Shown here piece by piece: positions 61,965 to 64,000 of a stretch of 64,000 nt of DNA. This stretch comes from JAGMXM01 sp964458325 (GTDB lineage Bacteria; Verrucomicrobiota; Verrucomicrobiia; Limisphaerales; UBA1319). The stretch is taken from assembly GCA_964458325.1 (NCBI GenBank), contig CAYWIM010000003.1, forward strand, positions 30,761-94,760, in the 5' to 3' direction. Both the position numbers and the translations under genes were made by a program. The notes beneath the pieces were generated by a model. The model saw nothing but the letters and a program-made list of their open reading frames with translations. It made no database searches and had not been told where the DNA came from. Numbering within the stretch: the first letter of the stretch is position 1; the number at the start of each line of letters is the position of its first letter.

Positions 61965-63779
61965 ATGCATGCGTTCTGGTTTCACGCCTTCGCTGGTCTC
62001 CTTGCTTCATCGATCGTCGCTTCCGCCGATGAGCCGCCTCTGACCCTGGCCTCCTCCGGCAGGGCAACCACCGGCATCTTCATCTCGCCCGGCGCGTCCG
62101 CACCCGAGCGGCACGCCGCCCGCGAGTTGGCCGATCACCTCCAACAGATCAGCTCCGCCCCGTTCACTGTCACGGAAACCGACGGCCCGCTGCCCGCCCA
62201 GGCCATCCTGATCGGCTCCGGCACAAACGCCGCCCGCCTCTTCCCCGGCGTCCCGTGGGATCAGCTCGGTCCCGAGGAATTCGTCATCCGCACCTCCGGC
62301 CAGCGCCTGCTCCTGGCCGGCGGGCAACCCCGGGGCACGCTCTATGCCATCTACCGGTTCCTCCACGAGCCATGTGGCGTGCGCTGGTGGACCCCCTGGG
62401 CCACCCATGTCCCCCGCCGTGACCCGCTCGCCATCCCCCCACTCAACCTCCGCGCTCAGCCCGCTTTCGAGGCCCGCGACCCGTTCTGGTTCGCCGCCTT
62501 CGACCGCGACTGGGCAGCCCGCAACCTCTCCAACAGCCAGCATTCTCGGATCGACGAGGACCGCGGCGGCCGGATCGTTTACCGGGGCTTTGTGCATACC
62601 TTCTATCCCCTGGTGCCCCCCGATCAGCATTTCGCCCAGCACCCCGAATGGTACAGCCTCATCCAGGGCAAACGCACCGCCCAGCGCGCTCAGCTCTGCC
62701 TCAGCAACCCCGCGCTGCGCGATTTCGTCGCCAGCCGGGTTCGCCAATGGCTGCGCGAAACACCTGACGCCCGGATCGTCTCCGTTTCCCAAAACGACTG
62801 GCATGGCCAGTGCCAGTGCGACGCTTGTAAGGTCATCGATGACGCCGAGGGTACCCCCGCTGGCTCACTCCTCGGTTTCATCAACGACATCGCCGCCCGC
62901 ATCGAGCCCGACCATCCCGGCGTCGCCATCGATACTCTCGCCTACCTATACACTCGCAAGGCCCCCAAGACCCTCCGCCCGCGACCCAACGTCATCATCC
63001 GCCTCTGCTCGATCGAGTGCAACTTTGCCGATCCGCTCGATGCCCCCTCGAACGCCGATTTCGCTCGCGATATCAGGGACTGGTCCCGGATCTGCCAACG
63101 CCTTTACGTCTGGGATTACACCACCGATTTCGCCCATTACCTCCAGCCGCACCCCAACTGGTTCGTCCTCGGCCCCAACGTCCGGTTCTTCCACCAGCAC
63201 AATGTCCGCGGCCTCTTCGAGCAGGGCGCCTATCAGTCCCACGGGGCGGAGATGGCCGAGCTGCGTGCCTGGGTCCTGGCCCAGCTGATGTGGAACCCCT
63301 ACCAGGACGACCAAAAGCTCATCCAGGAATTCCTCGAAGGCTATTACGGCAAACCCGCCGCCCCATTCATCCGCCAATACATGGAGCTCATGTCCGAACG
63401 AGCCCGCGGATTCAAGCTCACCTGCTTCTCGCCATCGAAGGCGCCCTTCCTCAATGGCCCCGCGCTGGCTGCCGCCGAGGCGCTCTGGAACCAGGCCGAG
63501 CACGCCGCCGCATCCAATCCCGATCAGCTCTGGCGCGTCCAAATCGCCCGCCTGCCCCTCCGTTACGTCTGGCTCTCCCAGTGGGACCGCCTTCGCCAGG
63601 AGCTGGATGCCGCCGCCCAACCTTGGCCCTTGCCCGCCTCCCGATCCGCCGTCGCCCGCGATTTCCTCCAGCTGGCGACCGGATCCGGCCCCCAGGGCTG
63701 GGCGCCCGTCACCCACCTCAACGAGTCCGGCCTCACCCCCCAGCAGTTCGTGAGCCGGCTGCCTCAGGATCCTCGATGA
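61965..63779 (+). CDS. Secreted DUF4838 domain protein (glycan-related)
   Basis: 604 residues from the ATG at 61965, with a signal peptide (FWFHAFAGLLASSIVASADE). The N-terminal part (about 25-140) is like the alpha-glucuronidase/GH20 N-domain: PERHAARELADHLQQIS, AILIGSGTNA and GTLYAIYRFLHEPCGVRWWTPW. DUF4838 follows: RGFVHTFYPLVPPDQHFAQHPEWYSL, VSVSQNDWHGQCQCDAC and FRQHNVRGLFEQGAY-like FHQHNVRGLFEQGAY. Such proteins in PVC bacteria are thought to be glycoside hydrolases but none is well proven. The start of lpxI overlaps its stop by 4 bp, an odd pairing with a lipid-A gene. Confidence 0.8.
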   Translation: MHAFWFHAFAGLLASSIVASADEPPLTLASSGRATTGIFISPGASAPERHAARELADHLQQISSAPFTVTETDGPLPAQAILIGSGTNAARLFPGVPWDQLGPEEFVIRTSGQRLLLAGGQPRGTLYAIYRFLHEPCGVRWWTPWATHVPRRDPLAIPPLNLRAQPAFEARDPFWFAAFDRDWAARNLSNSQHSRIDEDRGGRIVYRGFVHTFYPLVPPDQHFAQHPEWYSLIQGKRTAQRAQLCLSNPALRDFVASRVRQWLRETPDARIVSVSQNDWHGQCQCDACKVIDDAEGTPAGSLLGFINDIAARIEPDHPGVAIDTLAYLYTRKAPKTLRPRPNVIIRLCSIECNFADPLDAPSNADFARDIRDWSRICQRLYVWDYTTDFAHYLQPHPNWFVLGPNVRFFHQHNVRGLFEQGAYQSHGAEMAELRAWVLAQLMWNPYQDDQKLIQEFLEGYYGKPAAPFIRQYMELMSERARGFKLTCFSPSKAPFLNGPALAAAEALWNQAEHAAASNPDQLWRVQIARLPLRYVWLSQWDRLRQELDAAAQPWPLPASRSAVARDFLQLATGSGPQGWAPVTHLNESGLTPQQFVSRLPQDPR

Positions 63780-64000
63780 CCCCGGCCGATCCCCCCGCCT
63801 CTCTCGGAATCATCGCAGGCAACCGCTCCCTGCCGATCCTCCTGGCCCGGCAGGCCCGCGCCCAGGGCGTCGCCCGCCTCGTCGCCGTCGCTTTCAAGGA
63901 TGAAACCGATCCCGCTCTCGCCGATCTCGTCGACGAAATCGTTTGGCTCCGAGTCGGTCAGTTGAGCAAGATGATCGCCGCGTTCAGCCGGGCGATCACC
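63776..64000 (+). CDS. lpxI: LpxI, UDP-2,3-diacylglucosamine pyrophosphatase, N-terminal part
   Basis: The frame starts at ATG 63776 within ATGA and stays open to the window end, 75 residues. SLGIIAGNRSLPILLARQARAQG and VAVAFKDETDPALADLVDEIVWLRVGQLSKMI match the LpxI N-terminal domain. LpxI hydrolyses UDP-2,3-diacylglucosamine to lipid X in lipid A synthesis, replacing LpxH. This means that the host makes an LPS-type outer membrane. Confidence 0.88.
   Translation, partial: MTPADPPASLGIIAGNRSLPILLARQARAQGVARLVAVAFKDETDPALADLVDEIVWLRVGQLSKMIAAFSRAIT

Overview
The window is GC-rich, gene-dense bacterial DNA. Several traits point to the PVC superphylum, most likely Verrucomicrobiota in the broad sense: pseudopilins with the FTLIELLVVIAIIAIL head, a VPEP-type (PEP-CTERM) sorting tail, many secreted sulfatases and glycosidases, autotransporter-strand repeats, an alpha2-type glycyl-tRNA synthetase and LpxI (so a lipid-A outer membrane). 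No rRNA or tRNA gene and no CRISPR array was seen.

Layout. 1-7.8 kb: a minus-strand run with a corrinoid-methyltransferase-like (UROD family) gene, a lipoprotein L-rhamnose mutarotase, a GH95 alpha-L-fucosidase, a YVTN-propeller/cytochrome c protein and a secreted TIM-barrel protein. 7.9-14.8 kb: a PEP-CTERM protein, penicillin acylase, peroxiredoxin, an FG-GAP protein and a beta-propeller hydrolase-like protein. 14.9-20.5 kb: a plus-strand operon that I read as the D-apionate pathway (OiaX RuBisCO-like protein, OiaK kinase, ApnO oxidoisomerase, ApnL lactonase). 20.5-31 kb, minus: a sulfatase fused to an alpha-helical domain, a GH51 arabinofuranosidase, a second sulfatase and a giant autotransporter-repeat protein. 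31.4-36 kb: a sulfur module (persulfide-dioxygenase-like protein with rhodaneses, and two YeeE/YedE transporter halves, one fused to three rhodaneses). 36-44.4 kb: GlpD, a membrane protein, a tandem nucleotidyltransferase, a Gfo/Idh/MocA oxidoreductase, a pseudopilin, a MATE exporter and an M14 carboxypeptidase. 44.4-47 kb: small toxin-antitoxin and hypothetical genes separated by attC-like palindromes, i.e. a gene-cassette array without an integrase. 47.1-50 kb: a multidomain sorbosone-dehydrogenase-like protein. 50.4-55.1 kb: GH29 fucosidase, L-fucose isomerase and a GH62 arabinofuranosidase. 55.2-59 kb, minus: a subtilase, a secreted protein and a pseudopilin. 59.1-64 kb: GlyRS, a DUF2127 protein, a TPR protein, a DUF4838 protein and the start of lpxI.

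How the genes fit together. The recurring theme is breakdown of branched plant or algal polysaccharides. Enzymes for alpha-L-fucose (GH95, GH29, FucI), L-rhamnose (mutarotase), L-arabinose (GH51, GH62), sulfate esters (two sulfatases) and D-apiose (as apionate) lie within 55 kb. Fucose, rhamnose, arabinose and apiose occur together in rhamnogalacturonan II; sulfate and fucose together suggest fucoidan-like glycans. The window alone does not decide between them.
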